From assembly GCA_905147135.1 (NCBI GenBank), contig LR990042.1, positions 8,175,545 through 8,239,544 on the forward strand: DNA of 64,000 bases. The letters are read 5' to 3'. Under the pieces are notes generated by a model, which saw only the letters and a program-made list of their open reading frames with translations, was not told the DNA's origin and ran no database searches. Shown here one piece after another: positions 48,631 to 60,419 of this stretch; positions within the stretch are counted from its first letter, which is position 1; every line of letters starts with the position of its first letter. A program made the position numbers and the translations under genes. This stretch comes from Blastobasis lacticolella. Its lineage: Eukaryota > Arthropoda > Insecta > Lepidoptera > Blastobasidae.

Positions 48631-50112
48631 CATGCCTCGGGCTGAGCCGCTCTAATTCGTAATACCTTTACATTGTAAAGTAACGACCATTCGTAGACAT
48701 GTCCGAGACGTCACTGAGACGACATTGGAGCTCTATTGCAGTTTTAGCTCCAATGAAGTGGTCTCATTGCCATTGTACAATTAACCGGTCCATATATAGA
48801 AGTCTTTGCTGGCAGCACTACATTACTTTAAAACTCAAATATAATATTCCTATCTGTAAACAAACTGATACTTCAGCTGTCACATCGACCAGACATTGTT
48901 TTTTTTATGTTTAAGTTTTCATGTGATATCACAGTGATATTTCCAGCATTTTACTGTGTGGGACGTTTATTTTCGAAATAAGTACAAAAACATAAAAGCG
49001 GCACGAAAACAGTAATATTTTGAGTTTCTCAAGCATGTATGGCCGAGTTTAGAGCAGATAAGTTGCTGTTTGATTTGGAACGGTACGTAACATGTATTCA
49101 GATAGATTTTGAAAATATTGAAATAAATGTGATCTTTTGGAAATCATTTGAATTTAAGTGGAATTAATGTATTTTGTAGTACTTATTGTTTACATTTATT
49201 TGAGGTTACAAAATTAACCGAAAAATACTATGGTAGCTTTGTTCGTTTTGTATTTTTGATATTTGTTGTTTGACAGTATCTAGATCTATATCCAGGCACA
49301 GTGCAATGTACCTAAGGCTATTCGGTGCTGGTGAAATGAAACCCTGCTGACCCTCGGTCAGAGAAACTTGAGAAATCTATTTTTAATTTCGGAAATCGTA
49401 GTAAATCATTATCACTGGCTGGTCAAACAGTGACACAGAGAGACAGAACATTTCTAAGAGATTGACATTACAACGTTGTCAGTGTTGCGGCTAATAAATT
49501 AATAAGGATATATACAAGAATATTATTTCTATATCCAACACTTCCCTTAAACTTATTATTTCAGCAATTTATCTATATTGTGACAGTTGAAGTAGGTACT
49601 CAGTTTGACATTAGGATTGTTTAGACATTGATTAAAACAGTCATGTATCTAATAAACCTCCCATTTGTTCCATTTGCTTCGAGTAGACATTATGACAATT
49701 TTGCTTTCCCTACATGTTACCTATCTATGGTCAATTATTATTTTCTATTACGTAGTGGGTTTATTGAAAAAAAAAAGAATTATGTTATTATTTTATACTT
49801 TTCGATTACAATATTTAAATTTCTAAAATTTTCATTTAGATGTGCACTAAATTACACCGTCTTTTAGGTGCTTTGATTTAAATTATATTAGGAAATTATA
49901 AAATTATACACCGATGTTTCAAAAGAAACGTCAGGTCTTCAGGAGCTCCAGCAACATGTGGAGCGTTCAAAACATTGCGCGCGTTATTTTCTGACAGCTT
50001 ATTTCAATAGACGAAAAAACGGGATAGCGAGGTTCATAATAATTGTAGAGTGAGCGAACAGGGAATATTTTTGATTTGTGTCTAGTCTGTTATGTGTCTT
50101 TGCCAGTGTCTA

Positions 50113-50850
50113 CTGGTATAGTAGGACCACGCTAAGTCCGAATCGCTTTAAAAAAAAAATAAAAAAAAATCTCTGTATGGCAACTAATGCCATGTCTTTT
50201 ATCCGTCATAGAACGTCATTTATAAAAGTCATAACAAAGAATTTGACTGATTTGAAAAATATTGTTGAGGCGATTGGCACATTGGAGCGCAGCATTCATT
50301 CTGGCGAAATTTAGAAATATGTGTAATTTTTTATATTGTTTTATACAATACAATAAAAAATTTAGGAATTCTCCAAATTGTTATAATCTTTTCATAAAAT
50401 TATATTATTTAGGCAAAAAATAATTAGAGAACTGAGTAACGGAATACCTATTTGACAATCCTGGAGACCTCACTTCACAGCAGCGGCCTATTTGACGCCT
50501 TTTTATGTAGAAAGTACAGCGCCAAAAACTTATATGACCCGCAGCCCGTGTCAAATGTTGCAAAGAAAAAAAACGACGGATCCGCACGAACGCGCGTGGA
50601 TGCGTTGTCAGTGTGTTCGACTATGAGTAATTTCCATAGAAACCGATGACAGCTCAAATTGCTTTATGTCACGCACTAACGCACGTCACGCACAAAAGTA
50701 CGGTGCTGCGTTCCAGTGTGCGGATCGCCTAAATAATAATGGACAATGACTGACAAGGACAGATTATCCAATAGATATTGCCATATCCACATTTTATAAT
50801 TTCTACCACTGTCAGTTGATTCGGACTAAGCGTGGTCCTATTATAGCCAG
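50113..50850. mobile_element. Terminal-inverted-repeat element (copy 2, 738 bp)
   Basis: Ends CTGGTATAGTAGGACCACGC (left, 50113 on) and, reverse complemented, CTGGCTATAATAGGACCACG (right, ending 50850). The subterminal regions match copy 1 at 1540-1976 in opposite orientation. A frame near the left end reads RHRTSFIKVITKNLTDLKNI, similar to RHRTT...FIIVITNN of copy 1. Just inside the right end it reads TDKDRLSNRYCHIHIL-stop. About 300 bp of interior is extra relative to copy 1. Confidence 0.75.
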
Positions 50851-51424
50851 ATTATATAAATTACTAAAAAATTCTACCATAAATATTTAAAAAACTACAA
50901 AAAATTCTACCATAAATATTTAATAATTTCACCTGGCAAGTGCGTTTTGACAACTGTCAAAGACACAAATACGTAAGAGTGGGTTACTTAAGCCCGCGGG
51001 GACTATTCTAGCGACAAATCCCGGTTCAGCCGCTAGAGATAAATCTGTTAGAAAAAAGTCGAATTTGATTCTGTATGGCGGTAAGTCAATTGTACACGAA
51101 CAAGAAGAACTACGATCCATGGCCATGAAGTAAGCTTTGGGCAATTGTTCGTCTATTTTATACTGAACTGAAAATTGTGGTGGATAAGATTGAGCGCAAT
51201 TTTCTGTGCACTGTAGCGGGTAATTAAACAAAACATCTATATCAGCGTTAGACTCTAGCCACCGAATTTTTGCACTGTAGAATTTGTGCTCTATGTTACG
51301 GTATCATTAAAAGTTTGTCTAACTCGACAAGTAAGTCGTACTGAAATGTTTTGATTCTGATGTAGGAGAGCTGTGCCCCCTCATCCTACCTACCTTAGGG
51401 GGCCTACCTAGGGAGCAAAATTTG

Positions 51425-51530
51425 CAGTGTGGTGTCCAACAGAGTAAAATAGCATCGCTGTCCACACTAAGAGGTGTCGTAAAAGGCGACTTATTTCAGA
51501 GGTAGGGCGTTACTTTTCCAAGCTTCAGTT
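51425..51530 (+). repeat. Family C repeat, partial
   Basis: GAGTAAAATAGCATCGCTGT, GGTGTCGTAAAAGGCGACTT and AGGTAGGGCGTTACTTTTCC correspond to the first third of the 2513-2755 copy. Confidence 0.5.
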
Positions 51531-51814
51531 TTTTACCTACCTTATATATACTCTTGCAAGCTAGCGAGTGGAGGGGAATAAAAAGTAAGCCTATATTCTT
51601 CCTCAGGTTTAAAATTATCTGCGTAATGCACCAGTCAAATTAGGAGGAAAGATTCGGACTGTTGGTAAAAAGAAACGAGTAATTTACCCGCTATTACGAC
51701 ATGCGGGAGTATTACCATCCTAAAAATTCATTTCCCCGAATAATGGAGCAGCCACTCTATGTGTGCCGATTTGCATAGAAACGCGGTGGCCAAAACTGGA
51801 ACTGCGGAAAAATA

Positions 51815-51905
51815 ACGACACTTACTTTTGAAATGTATTTGAACTGACATGTCAATCCCAAAAACAGCGCCGCCGGTACCAGGTCTGATAAGTTTGTGGC
51901 ACTGC
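51815..51905. repeat. Repeat family G (copy 2)
   Basis: Aligns with 21735-21870 (TGGAACTGCGGAAAAAT, GTATTTGAACTGA, CCAAAAACAGCGCCG). It abuts the GC-rich foldback. Confidence 0.55.
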
Positions 51906-52132
51906 ACAGCGCAGGCGCGGCGCCGCGCTCACGCCGGCCTGAGCGCGGCCTGAGCGCGGCGTGAGCGCGGCCTGAGCGCGGCGCGAGCGCGGCGCGAGCG
52001 CGGCGCGATGCTGGCGCGTTGCCTAGGCAACTATCGCGCCGCGCGATGGTTGCCTAGCAAATATCGCACCGCGCTCGCGCCGCGCTCGCGCCGCGCTCGC
52101 GCCGAGCTTTGTGTGTGGCAAGGCCTTTGTCA
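51905..52132. mobile_element. GC-rich foldback element (copy 2) with 11-bp repeat arms
   Basis: The left arm has six 11-bp units of the type GCGAGCGCGGC (51939-52004) plus a decayed unit. The right arm has three units GCCGCGCTCGC (52068-52100), the exact reverse complement. Between them is the core TTGCCTAGGCAAC...GCGATGGTTGCCTAGCAA. The end GAGCTTTGTGTGTGGCAAGG matches the inverted start of copy 1. Confidence 0.85.
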
Positions 52133-52134
52133 AT

Positions 52135-53345
52135 AACTTCAACCTGAGTGCCTCCAACTGTCACTATAGTAGGCACAAGATGGACATTTGATATAGTTTT
52201 TGTCTTGTCCATGTTCATTTTAAGACACACTTGTTGAGAGGCACTTCAGCATTCCTCCTAAGTCTTCCAGGATTTCAGTCATGGACTACGGTATCGTCAG
52301 CAAATCTAATCTAAGGTGAGTGAGACTCTCGCCGTTAATATTGATGCCAAGTCCATAGCAGTCTAGAAGCCTGATGACATCTTCCAACGTAGCGGTGAAC
52401 AACTTCAGTGATATGACACCACCTTGTCTAAATCCTCGCTGCAGCTGGATAGGCTTTGAGTTCTGATCCTGCAGACATGCTGACATGATGGCGTTTCTGT
52501 ACAAACACTTCAATGCTTCGATATAATAGCTAGTCAGCTAGGGTTATACTCTTCGATCTTCTGTATAACCTGCCGCAGCGTATGTATGTGGTGTAGGTAT
52601 GTGTCATGTGGTCTATGATACTAAAGTCTTTTCGGAACCCGGCTTGCTTGGCTTGCTGGAAGTTATCAAAATTAACATTTGTGTTGACTCTCGAAAATAG
52701 CTTATACACAAGGCTTAGCAGTAATATTGGTCTAAAGTTCTTCTAGAGAGTCTTATCACCCTTCTTGAAAAACAATATCAGTAATTGTGTGCCATGCTTC
52801 CGGCATATTTCCTCGAAGATGATGGAATTGTGTTTAATTCATGTGTTTGCTTCTGAACGGTCTTGAGCTCGGGTCTGCCCCTAGCTTTCAGAAGCTCAGC
52901 CGTAATTCCATCATCACCCGTCACATTGTTGTTTTTGAGCTGTTTGAGAGCCATACTAATCTCGTACAGGCTGACGCAGGATATCTTCGGTATAGTGTCG
53001 GGTTCACTTGGCTCTAGAATCTTTTGCCATACTAACATGTGGGCACCTATTGACTTCTCTCAGAACCTTGGACCTGGTCTAAACAACTCCGCCGTCATCC
53101 GTTTTCAGTCTTGTCAGCTGGCTCTATTCAATCGAGAGATCTCTCGCAAAGACTTTCGAGCCTTTGTTCCGCTCGATCGCCGCCTCAATATTGGTAATAG
53201 TATTGAAGCGGCGTATGTTGCGAGTCAGAGACTTGGAGATCTATCTATTAAGCGTCATCAGAAACGTCATCAGGGGACTGCAGAGTCATTCCGCGCCTAT
53301 CTTTCATGAGTTTAAGGCTATCGTCAGAGATTTTGTTGGTTCTTT
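52135..53345 (-). pseudogene. RTE-like non-LTR retrotransposon, reverse transcriptase remnant
   Basis: In minus-strand order: SDDSLKLMKDRRGM, AIERNKGSKVFARDLSI, KILEPSEPDTIPKIS, LKQLKNNNVTGDDGITAELL, RGFRQGGVISLKLFTATLED, LGININGESLTHLR, then a decayed ADD region and KT-rich end. These are the thumb/palm landmarks of RTE-type endonuclease-reverse transcriptases, in order. Several frameshifts and stops make it inactive. It borders the GC-rich foldback at 52132. Confidence 0.85.
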
Positions 53346-54039
53346 TTGTACAGCACGTTAAAAATAATTTTGACCCTCTTTGTGAGCATATGTATCCTCT
53401 TCTGTCCTTGTGCTAACTTAGTCATGTGTGTCCCTATCCTTGTTATACTCGGGGCAGAAGATTTTTGGTAACATACTTACGATGTCCTGAGATCCTAGGA
53501 GTGTTCCGTTGTTCACAAATATAACGTCGTCCGCCTATTTGGCGTGACTTATTTATAACTCGACAAATTCCATCCCATATGTTATGTTTGTGGACAAACA
53601 TAAAGAAAAATTATAGAACTTGCCGACATCTACATTTCGGGGTGTTTTAGAACAGGTACTCAGAACCAATAGTTTCAGAATTGTAGTGGTTTTAAGTTTG
53701 ACAGCTATCATTCGAAATGTAGATCTCGAGGTGTACTATCATTCCTCTTTAAGAGCGAGTAATCCAGGATCAAAAGATTCCGAGTTATAACGGTATTCAG
53801 TTTGAAAGCTGTCACCCAGAAGATCTTGACGAGTATTACCATTTTCTTTTAGAAATCAGTTTTCTAGGACCAATTGTTTCAGAGTAGAGCGAGAAAGGAG
53901 AGAAGGGGATGGGATAGAATCTGATCCTATTCTATTCAATCACATTTCTCTAAGTTTGGTAACGTCACACACACATTTTCTCTCCGCTAAGATCGTCTTT
54001 GGTAGAGTTTGGGCCTCAGACGATGTGTCGCGTTAACCC

Positions 54040-54112
54040 AACGTCAGCGCCCGGAAGTGCTCTGCCCGGGCCCTCTCGCGCAGAACACAACCGGATGATG
54101 CCAAGATGATTA
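54040..54112. repeat. Family A repeat, partial and reversed
   Basis: CCCGGGCCCTCTCGCGC and ACAACCGGATGATGCCAAGA correspond, reverse complemented, to the start of the 4729-5000 copy. Confidence 0.5.
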
Positions 54113-54214
54113 GAGGAAGATGGGGCAGAACCGGGTTTTTATGAAACTTGATTGAGCTGTTGAAATCCTTCTGTAGTAATTTTTCCTACTTTTATCAGAA
54201 TAAGCCTGTCATAC

Positions 54215-54385
54215 TATTTTATTATTTATTATAAATTATTTATTTAACATTTTATTGCACACAGTAAAATACATAGAGACACATCATACATATAGACGAC
54301 ACAACAGGCACTACTTATTTCTAAAAGAAATTTCTTCCAGCAGGCCTACAGAAGAGAGATGAGATAAGTAAAGCAGATCGGCGTG
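54215..54385. repeat. Lepidopteran LINE-tail-like repeat
   Basis: TTTATTTAACATTTTATTGC, CACTACTTATTTCTAAAAGA and CAGGCCTACAGAAGAGAGAT are shared with 29050-29170 and 22920-23000. Confidence 0.55.
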
Positions 54386-54400
54386 TGCGTATTATATTAC

Positions 54401-55110
54401 TAGTGGACCCGGAGCGACTTCGTTTGCGTGGCGTTCTACTCCTATCCTACCCCTACCCAACATAAAAAAAAGATAAAAGTATCCTATGTCGTTCTCCTGT
54501 TTCTAAGCTACCTTCCCACAAATTTTCAGCCAAATCGGTTCAGCCGTTCTTGAGTTATAAAATGTCTAACACAAATTATATAACTAACACAACTTTCTTT
54601 TATACATATACTAGTGGACCCGGCGCGACTTCGTTCGCGTAGCGTTCTAACCCTACACCTGCCCTACACCTACCGTACACCTACCCTACACCTACCCTAC
54701 ACCTACCCTACACCTACCCTACACCTACCCTACACCTACCCTACACCTACCCTACACCTACCCTACACCTACCTTACACCTACCCTACATCTACCCTACA
54801 CCTACCCTACACCTACCTTACACTTACCCTACACCTACCCTACACCTACCCTACACCTACCTTACACTTACCCTACACCTACCCTACACCTACCCTACAC
54901 CTACCCTACACCTACCCTACACCTACCCTACACCTACCCTACACCTACCCTACACCTACCCTACACCTACCCTACACCTTAGGTGTGAATCTAAACCATT
55001 CCCAGATCCCCTTGAACACACACAAAAAATTTCATCAAAATCGGTCCAGTCGTTTGAGAGAAGTTCAGTGACATACACACTCACAGAAGAATTATATATA
55101 TTAAGAAGAT
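54401..55110. mobile_element. Repeat with two nested heads and an expanded minisatellite
   Basis: ACTAGTGGACCCGG-GCGACT and the following TTCG-TGCGT-GCGTTCT occur at 54401-54440 and again at 54610-54648. The tails AAATCGGTTCAGCCGTTCTT and AAATCGGTCCAGTCGTTTGA follow each. Heads of this type (GACTTCGTTCGCGT) are common in Lepidoptera. The 11-bp array sits inside the second copy. Confidence 0.65.
54651..54979 (+). repeat. 11-bp minisatellite, about 30 units
   Basis: Unit CCCTACACCTA, about 30 copies over 329 nt, with variant units (CCTTACACTTA twice, CCCTACATCTA). The array leaves an open frame reading LPYTYPTPTLH again and again; since 11 is not a multiple of 3 and the unit has no stop, this frame is an artefact and not a gene. 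Confidence 0.95.
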
Positions 55111-55510
55111 ATGTCGTCGGGTGAAGGAAAGGGTTGTATCAGGATCATTGTCATCAGGGTGGTGATATCAGTATTAGATCGTATTCGTCCAGATAAATTA
55201 AAGAAAAGGTTCACATTTACTCCACTGTATTTATTCCATTTCATTTTTGCACATCACTTATAATTTCACTTGAAATCAGAGCAGTATTGTTGAGGTAATT
55301 AACTTTCTTATTTCAAAGCTGATTTTAAAATTACTTTATTTTTAAACGTAAATAACACTTTCTATAAACGAAATGTGGAGACAGTTTCAAGACGCGTCAC
55401 TCCTCGGCGGCGGTCACGCCAAGAATGGCCGCCACTCCACCCGAGTCGTGCCGTCGAGACTCTGTCAGCACGCCCCACCAGAGGGCGCACTCCCACTTCC
55501 ATTTTCTTCG

Positions 55511-55576
55511 ACATGAGTCCGTACTATTGACCACATGAGTCCGTACTATTGACCACATGATTCCATACTAATAACT
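55511..55576 (+). repeat. 22-bp tandem repeat, three units
   Basis: ACATGAGTCCGTACTATTGA-CC at 55511 and 55533, then a diverged third copy at 55555. Confidence 0.9.
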
Positions 55577-55599
55577 GAATCCGTCATATATAAGATGTA

Positions 55600-55850
55600 C
55601 TTATACATTGAAGGGCCCATGACATAACACGTGGCCTGCCTTTTATGGGTCCACTTCGCAAATGCTCTATTTTCTGTCAAAAGGAGTTTGGCAGTGGAGG
55701 GGTATTTGCCTTTTTGCTGCCAGAGCAACGTGTTATAGAAGTGGGCAACGCATTGGCGACACTCTTGGTGTTGCTTATGTCTATAGGCGGTGATGATCAC
55801 TTTCCATCAGGTGGCCCGCTTGCCTACCGTATGACATAAAAAAAAAGAAG
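55600..55850 (+). repeat. Non-LTR element 3' end with A-tail
   Basis: GCAACGCATTGGCGACACTC, ATCACTTTCCATCAGGTGGC and CGCTTGCC are followed by TATGACAT and a run of nine A. Frames on both strands (55546-55839) are repeat-derived. Confidence 0.65.
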
Positions 55851-57384
55851 GATTTTTCCCAACTGTATTTCGTTTCCCTTCTTTCTTTCCCTTTTAGGTA
55901 GGTACTTATCACTCAGATTTAGGTTGGATTTAGTTCAAATCGTTGACAACTATTTTGCAGATAAGATTGTTCTGAAAGACTGACTTGACTCTGACTACAC
56001 TTTTTCAAATAAATGAGAACAGAAAATTTTATTTAGGTTGTTGTCATTTTACGAAAAGAGCTGCTATAGCTATAGCTATAAAATATAGATAAATCCTTTT
56101 AGTTCACATTCATATTTAAAAAAATATTTGACCAATGCATAAGTAGTATTTTGGTATAATATTTGGATCTACAAACGAAAAGAGTGTACAAGTTCCTTGT
56201 AACAGTTACGTGATTAGCTTTGACGCCTTATAAAATTGAAAGAGCAAATCTACAGCTCCGTGTATTTGTATCCTAATTTCTTCAGTAGTACCTATTTTTT
56301 TATGATTAAATTAAGGAATGCAGACTTCTTCATTCGGTTTATTGTCTTTATGTCGTTGTGTGGGATTTTTCTTAGGCAATGCGGGAGTCATAAACTCCCT
56401 GTCTGCTTGCCTACTCTACCAACAAGAGTTGCACCGGTGGGTTTCGTGCTTATGACTAAAGAGCTAACGCCTGAAGCCAGCGGATTAGCCTCGCCAACCC
56501 AAAAAATTACCAACCTCCTGACTATAATTATATGCTTTTCCGTATAAGTAGATAGACTTCGTTGATTAAAGTAAGAAATTATTACTTATTCTTGTAAATT
56601 ACTTATTCGAAGTAGCGTTAATATACAAAGTAAGACACTTCTGGACGTAGGAGCGTAGTTCCAGACTGACAGCGGCTTTTTGCTAACTGAATATAGTGCG
56701 ATCAATACGGCTGATTGGTAAATTTTATTCATTTTGATAAACGGACGCAAAGAGCCGATATCCACTTATATATTGTCAGTTGGAACCCTGTGCGTTCGCG
56801 TGCACTATGAGACCTCATAAGAACGTTCTAAATAGGTACGAGTGAAAGTCTTAGGCGCTGTCCTAATTGACAACGGTGGTACGACCATGGTTGAACGACG
56901 GACGCCGCCCGTCCAATAGAAGAGCTCAAACCCACCCGTCGCACAACGATAGTCGTACGAAATCAAAGATCTATACTCAGCTCTACCACCGTTATTTATA
57001 CTGTGTCTCTATTCTATCCTAAACCCATATACGCACTCAAACTTACCTTAAATCATTAACGAAGACTAATAACATGTGTATATAGCAAATTTACAATATT
57101 CTAAAGCAAAAACATCTGGAGCGAATTTCATCTAGGGGTAAACCGACCGCACACAGTTCCTGGTTCCATTGCATAAGCCAAGCCGCCGACCCGCCTGAAA
57201 CAAAACCGAATGTCATGCCGCGTTACCCACTTTTTGTCACCCTCGTGATCTGAATGCCAGAGAGAGAAACGACCAGGTAAACATTAGCATATTAATTGTC
57301 CACCTCTATTCATCCAGTGAACGACATTGATGGTTTGTTTCGGTGTTACCGAACAGAATATTTTAAAGCAAACAAAGCGGCTTT

Positions 57385-57418
57385 TATAAGAGAGGACACA
57401 TCTCTGAAAAATATCAGT
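57385..57418 (+). promoter_or_regulatory. Core promoter of gene 8
   Basis: TATAAG at 57385-57390 and a perfect arthropod initiator TCAGT at 57414-57418 (start near 57416, 31 bp downstream). The leader is about 28 nt. Confidence 0.75.
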
Positions 57419-57443
57419 AGTCTTCCACCGATCACCAGGAAAC

Positions 57444-59727
57444 ATGATTCTCAAAGTAAGTAAATAAAGCTAACATCAGAAGTGGTGCTTGACATACGAA
57501 AATACATTAAAAATCAATTGTTTCAGAGTTCTTTCGTTGCCGTGATCTTCTGTACTTTGTGGCTCGAAAGAGCCAGTGGAATTTCTTATTCTAAAGTCTA
57601 CGTGCAAAGCGGTCCCGATGTGATTCCGGCAGATTATGTGAACTATGGTGCTCCCCAAGTGCAGGTGCCCAGTGCGCAGTTAGCCCAGCTTTCTGCTGCC
57701 CCAGCTGGCTCCGTGGTGCCTATTCCGCAAGTTGCTAACTTCGCGCCGTGCATCGCGCCTTGTGTCATACAGGCTCCTGCTATCGCTCCTGTACCTGTTG
57801 GAAATGCTAAAATTATAGCTTATAAGGCGCCGCAGAGTGTACCAGTTGTTGTAGCGCAGACTAAAGAGGTAAGAAGAAAATTCTACCAAAAACATAAATG
57901 TGAAAATGGGAGCCAAGTTCAATATTATGATTAATCAAATGTTTTGATAATTCATTGGGTCATAAGTTATAACTTTGTGTAAATAATTATGTTATACGTT
58001 CTTATAAATAAATTTCAGGATTGTTTACAGAACTTGACAATTATTTAGATCTCGATTATATTTTTGGTGAAGTCGACAATCACACTATAATTATCATAAT
58101 ATTGAACTTGGCACCTTTCACATTTATGTTGTTGGTGGGATTTTATTACTTTTTTTTAATACGTTTATGTACGATTTTTTATTATAAATGTTTATTTAAA
58201 GGCTACTTCAGTTGTAACTCAAATCTATTTACTCGAATTACGAAGCATGTAAAGCAACCCCACCTGGAAATACCCTATCGAAAGACAACCGGACAGCATG
58301 AGGGCGCTCGCGCATATGAGCGCAGATACCCCTCCGCCGCGTTCGCGGCAAAGTTATTTACCGCCCTAGATAAAAGAAAGAAGTTTTTGAATAACTTTGC
58401 AAGGCGCTAAGTGTTACCTAAAAACTATTGCAAAAAATTTAATCTTATTAGTTCACTAATTTCTTAGTTTTACCTTTCCTAGGTACACACAATTACTTAT
58501 CTGGATGCCAAATTTGAACTTTCTAGGTCATCTGGAAGTGGATTAGGCTTTCATCTCAGTCATAAAACGATTTTTGGACGTTAACATCTATGTAATTTTT
58601 TAAGCTGTGTTAATCTATCTATATCTATCGTTATCTAGGGGTTCTTAATATTTATTCAAAATTTTGTGTGTTTATGTTAAATAGTTTTTAAGTTATGAAG
58701 GGGTAAAAAGTGGCTTCTAATAGTAATATTACACACGAGTGATGGTCGCCAGTTCTCTTTTCTTGGCTTAAACTTGGCTTGACACGCTCCCGCGTGTGTA
58801 GAACAGTATATTGTTTAACATAATTTAAATTATGTACTAATTATGTCATATTTTTACATTTAGGAGCCAACGAAATACGAATACTCGTACGTGGTGTACG
58901 ATGAGCAAACCGGTGACCAGAAGGCGCAAAAGGAGCTCAGTGACGGGTCAGTAGTCCGCGGCCAGTACTCGCTAATACAGCCTGACGGATACGTGCGCGA
59001 GGTTCAATACGTAGCAGACGACTTAACCGGGTTACTATTTGTCTTTCATTAGAAATCTCAACCAGACTAGGCATATTTTATTATCATTTTTAATATTAAA
59101 ACCCCTATCCACAGGTTCAACGCAGTAGTTAAAAACTTCTTGCCAGAAGACGCAAATAAAAATATTGATACTACAACTCAAAAGGCACAGCCTAATAATC
59201 CATGCTCTGAAGTTAAAAAAGAAGCACTGAAAGAAGAGCCAAAAACTGAAGCTGCGCCAAAGATAGAAGACGTACAAACGGTGGAACCTTTGAATGTGGA
59301 AAATGCCGATATAGAAGTACTCCCGAAGGCTGAAGAAGCGACTGCAGCAGTAGTTAAGCCTGTGATTGATGAGAAACCCAAAGCTGTGGAAAACCAGCCA
59401 GCAAAAGACACCCAAAAGGTTGTGGATCACCCGAAGATTCATGAGAAGGTGGAGATAGTAGCTGTACAAAAAAAACAAAGACCTCCTGGACATTCTGCAG
59501 AAACTTCTGACGAACACGCGGAACATGACGATACAGACACGGTCAAACCTACCGTACCCGCTGATAAGGCTGTCGTAACTGATGCAATAGATGCAGCGAC
59601 TGCTATCAAGCTGCCTTTATATGGAGATATTCTAAAGTGTATAAAATCAGCAGTCGACGCCAGAGCCGCGGGTAAGGGCAGTATGTCGCCGTTGACCTAC
59701 GTACTTTTACCCTACACGAAATGTTAA
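57444..59727 (+). CDS. Divergent RR-2 cuticular protein with long tail, gene 8
   Basis: 377 residues, the longest here. Exons: 57444-57455 (MILK), 57527-57868, 58864-59030 and 59115-59727; introns of 71, 995 and 84 nt, phases 0, 0, 2. Signal peptide about residues 1-22 (MILKSSFVAVIFCTLWLERA). Residues 23-118 are Pro, Ala and Val rich with two cysteines (APCIAPCV), unusual in cuticle proteins. RR-2 module about residues 119-179: TKYEYSYVVYDEQTGDQKAQ, SDGSVVRGQYSLIQPDG, VADDLTG, then FNAVVKN. It departs from consensus (RDGD is [12 protein letters not shown] is YVADDLTG). The tail of about 200 residues is Lys/Glu/Ala/Val rich and ends PYTKC. The last intron has a weak donor (GTTACT), but the 167-nt exon length and reading frame support it. 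ATTAAA at 59815-59820 is a possible poly(A) signal. Confidence 0.9.
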
Positions 59728-60419
59728 TTTTTTATTCATATACTCAAACTATGGTCTAGTCTCTTGAAGAATGTTCATTTCTTTCATTATTTAATATAAC
59801 AATTATGTAATCCAATTAAATATTGATGTACTCTTATTTGTTGTTTTATTTTACATAGAGTTTCCTCGTCGTGTGTGGTCATAGTATAGTACAACATTTA
59901 AATGCTTTTCTTAAGGACGGCATAAAATTTTAATAGTAGAAGCGCGTGACTCCCTTCCTGACATTCCTTTAACGGAAAATTCCGGAAATGCAACCGGGAA
60001 ATAAGTATTTCTGAAATAGCTTTTGATTCTCCACAATGGATGATAATGCTCGTAAAATCGAGGACACGTACAAAACACGGGAGACTAGAAAGTCAGAGGA
60101 AAATAACAAGGTTTAGTTCAGTAGATTCTTTAAAAAACTAATAGTATATCGTATGAAATGTTTTAATACCCAACAATCACAAACATAGGTATATATATAC
60201 AATATTTATTACGTAGATACTGTTCTCAAAATACATACAATTAAAATGCATAATGTAACAAAATGCAGGCTCACCTCAAACTTATAATACAAAAGGGTAA
60301 GTAAGAAGAGGATAACCTGTATATAAAAACATTAAACATACGTGGCAGGTCCCATAATAAATTGGCTTAACAGGGTTTTAGAAGTAGAAATGCGATACAT
60401 CATAAAATTGTTTCTCTAT

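Larger units (their letters stand above)
45837..57443. other. 11.6-kb gene-poor region between genes 7 and 8
   Basis: Recognised contents: GC-rich foldbacks (47164-47290, 48592-48630, 51905-52132), the second ORF-bearing inverted-repeat element (50113-50850), repeat families C (51425-51530) and G (51815-51905), an RTE-like LINE (52135-53345), part of family A (54040-54112), LINE-tail families (54215-54385, 55600-55850), an 11-bp minisatellite (54651-54979) and a 22-bp triplicate (55511-55576). Stretches 45950-47090, 48650-50080 and 55900-57380 show nothing recognisable. Confidence 0.6.

Noticed and set aside
52863..53309. 148-codon plus-strand open frame
   Set aside because: It is the shadow of the minus-strand RTE reverse transcriptase remnant, which has recognisable motifs in order.
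54614..54982. 122-codon open frame of repeating TLHLPYTYPTP
   Set aside because: It is the translation of an 11-bp minisatellite without stop codons in the unit, not a gene.
59035..59526. 163-codon minus-strand frame opposite gene 8
   Set aside because: Shadow of exon 4 of gene 8, whose frame, splice sites and RR-2 continuity are clear.
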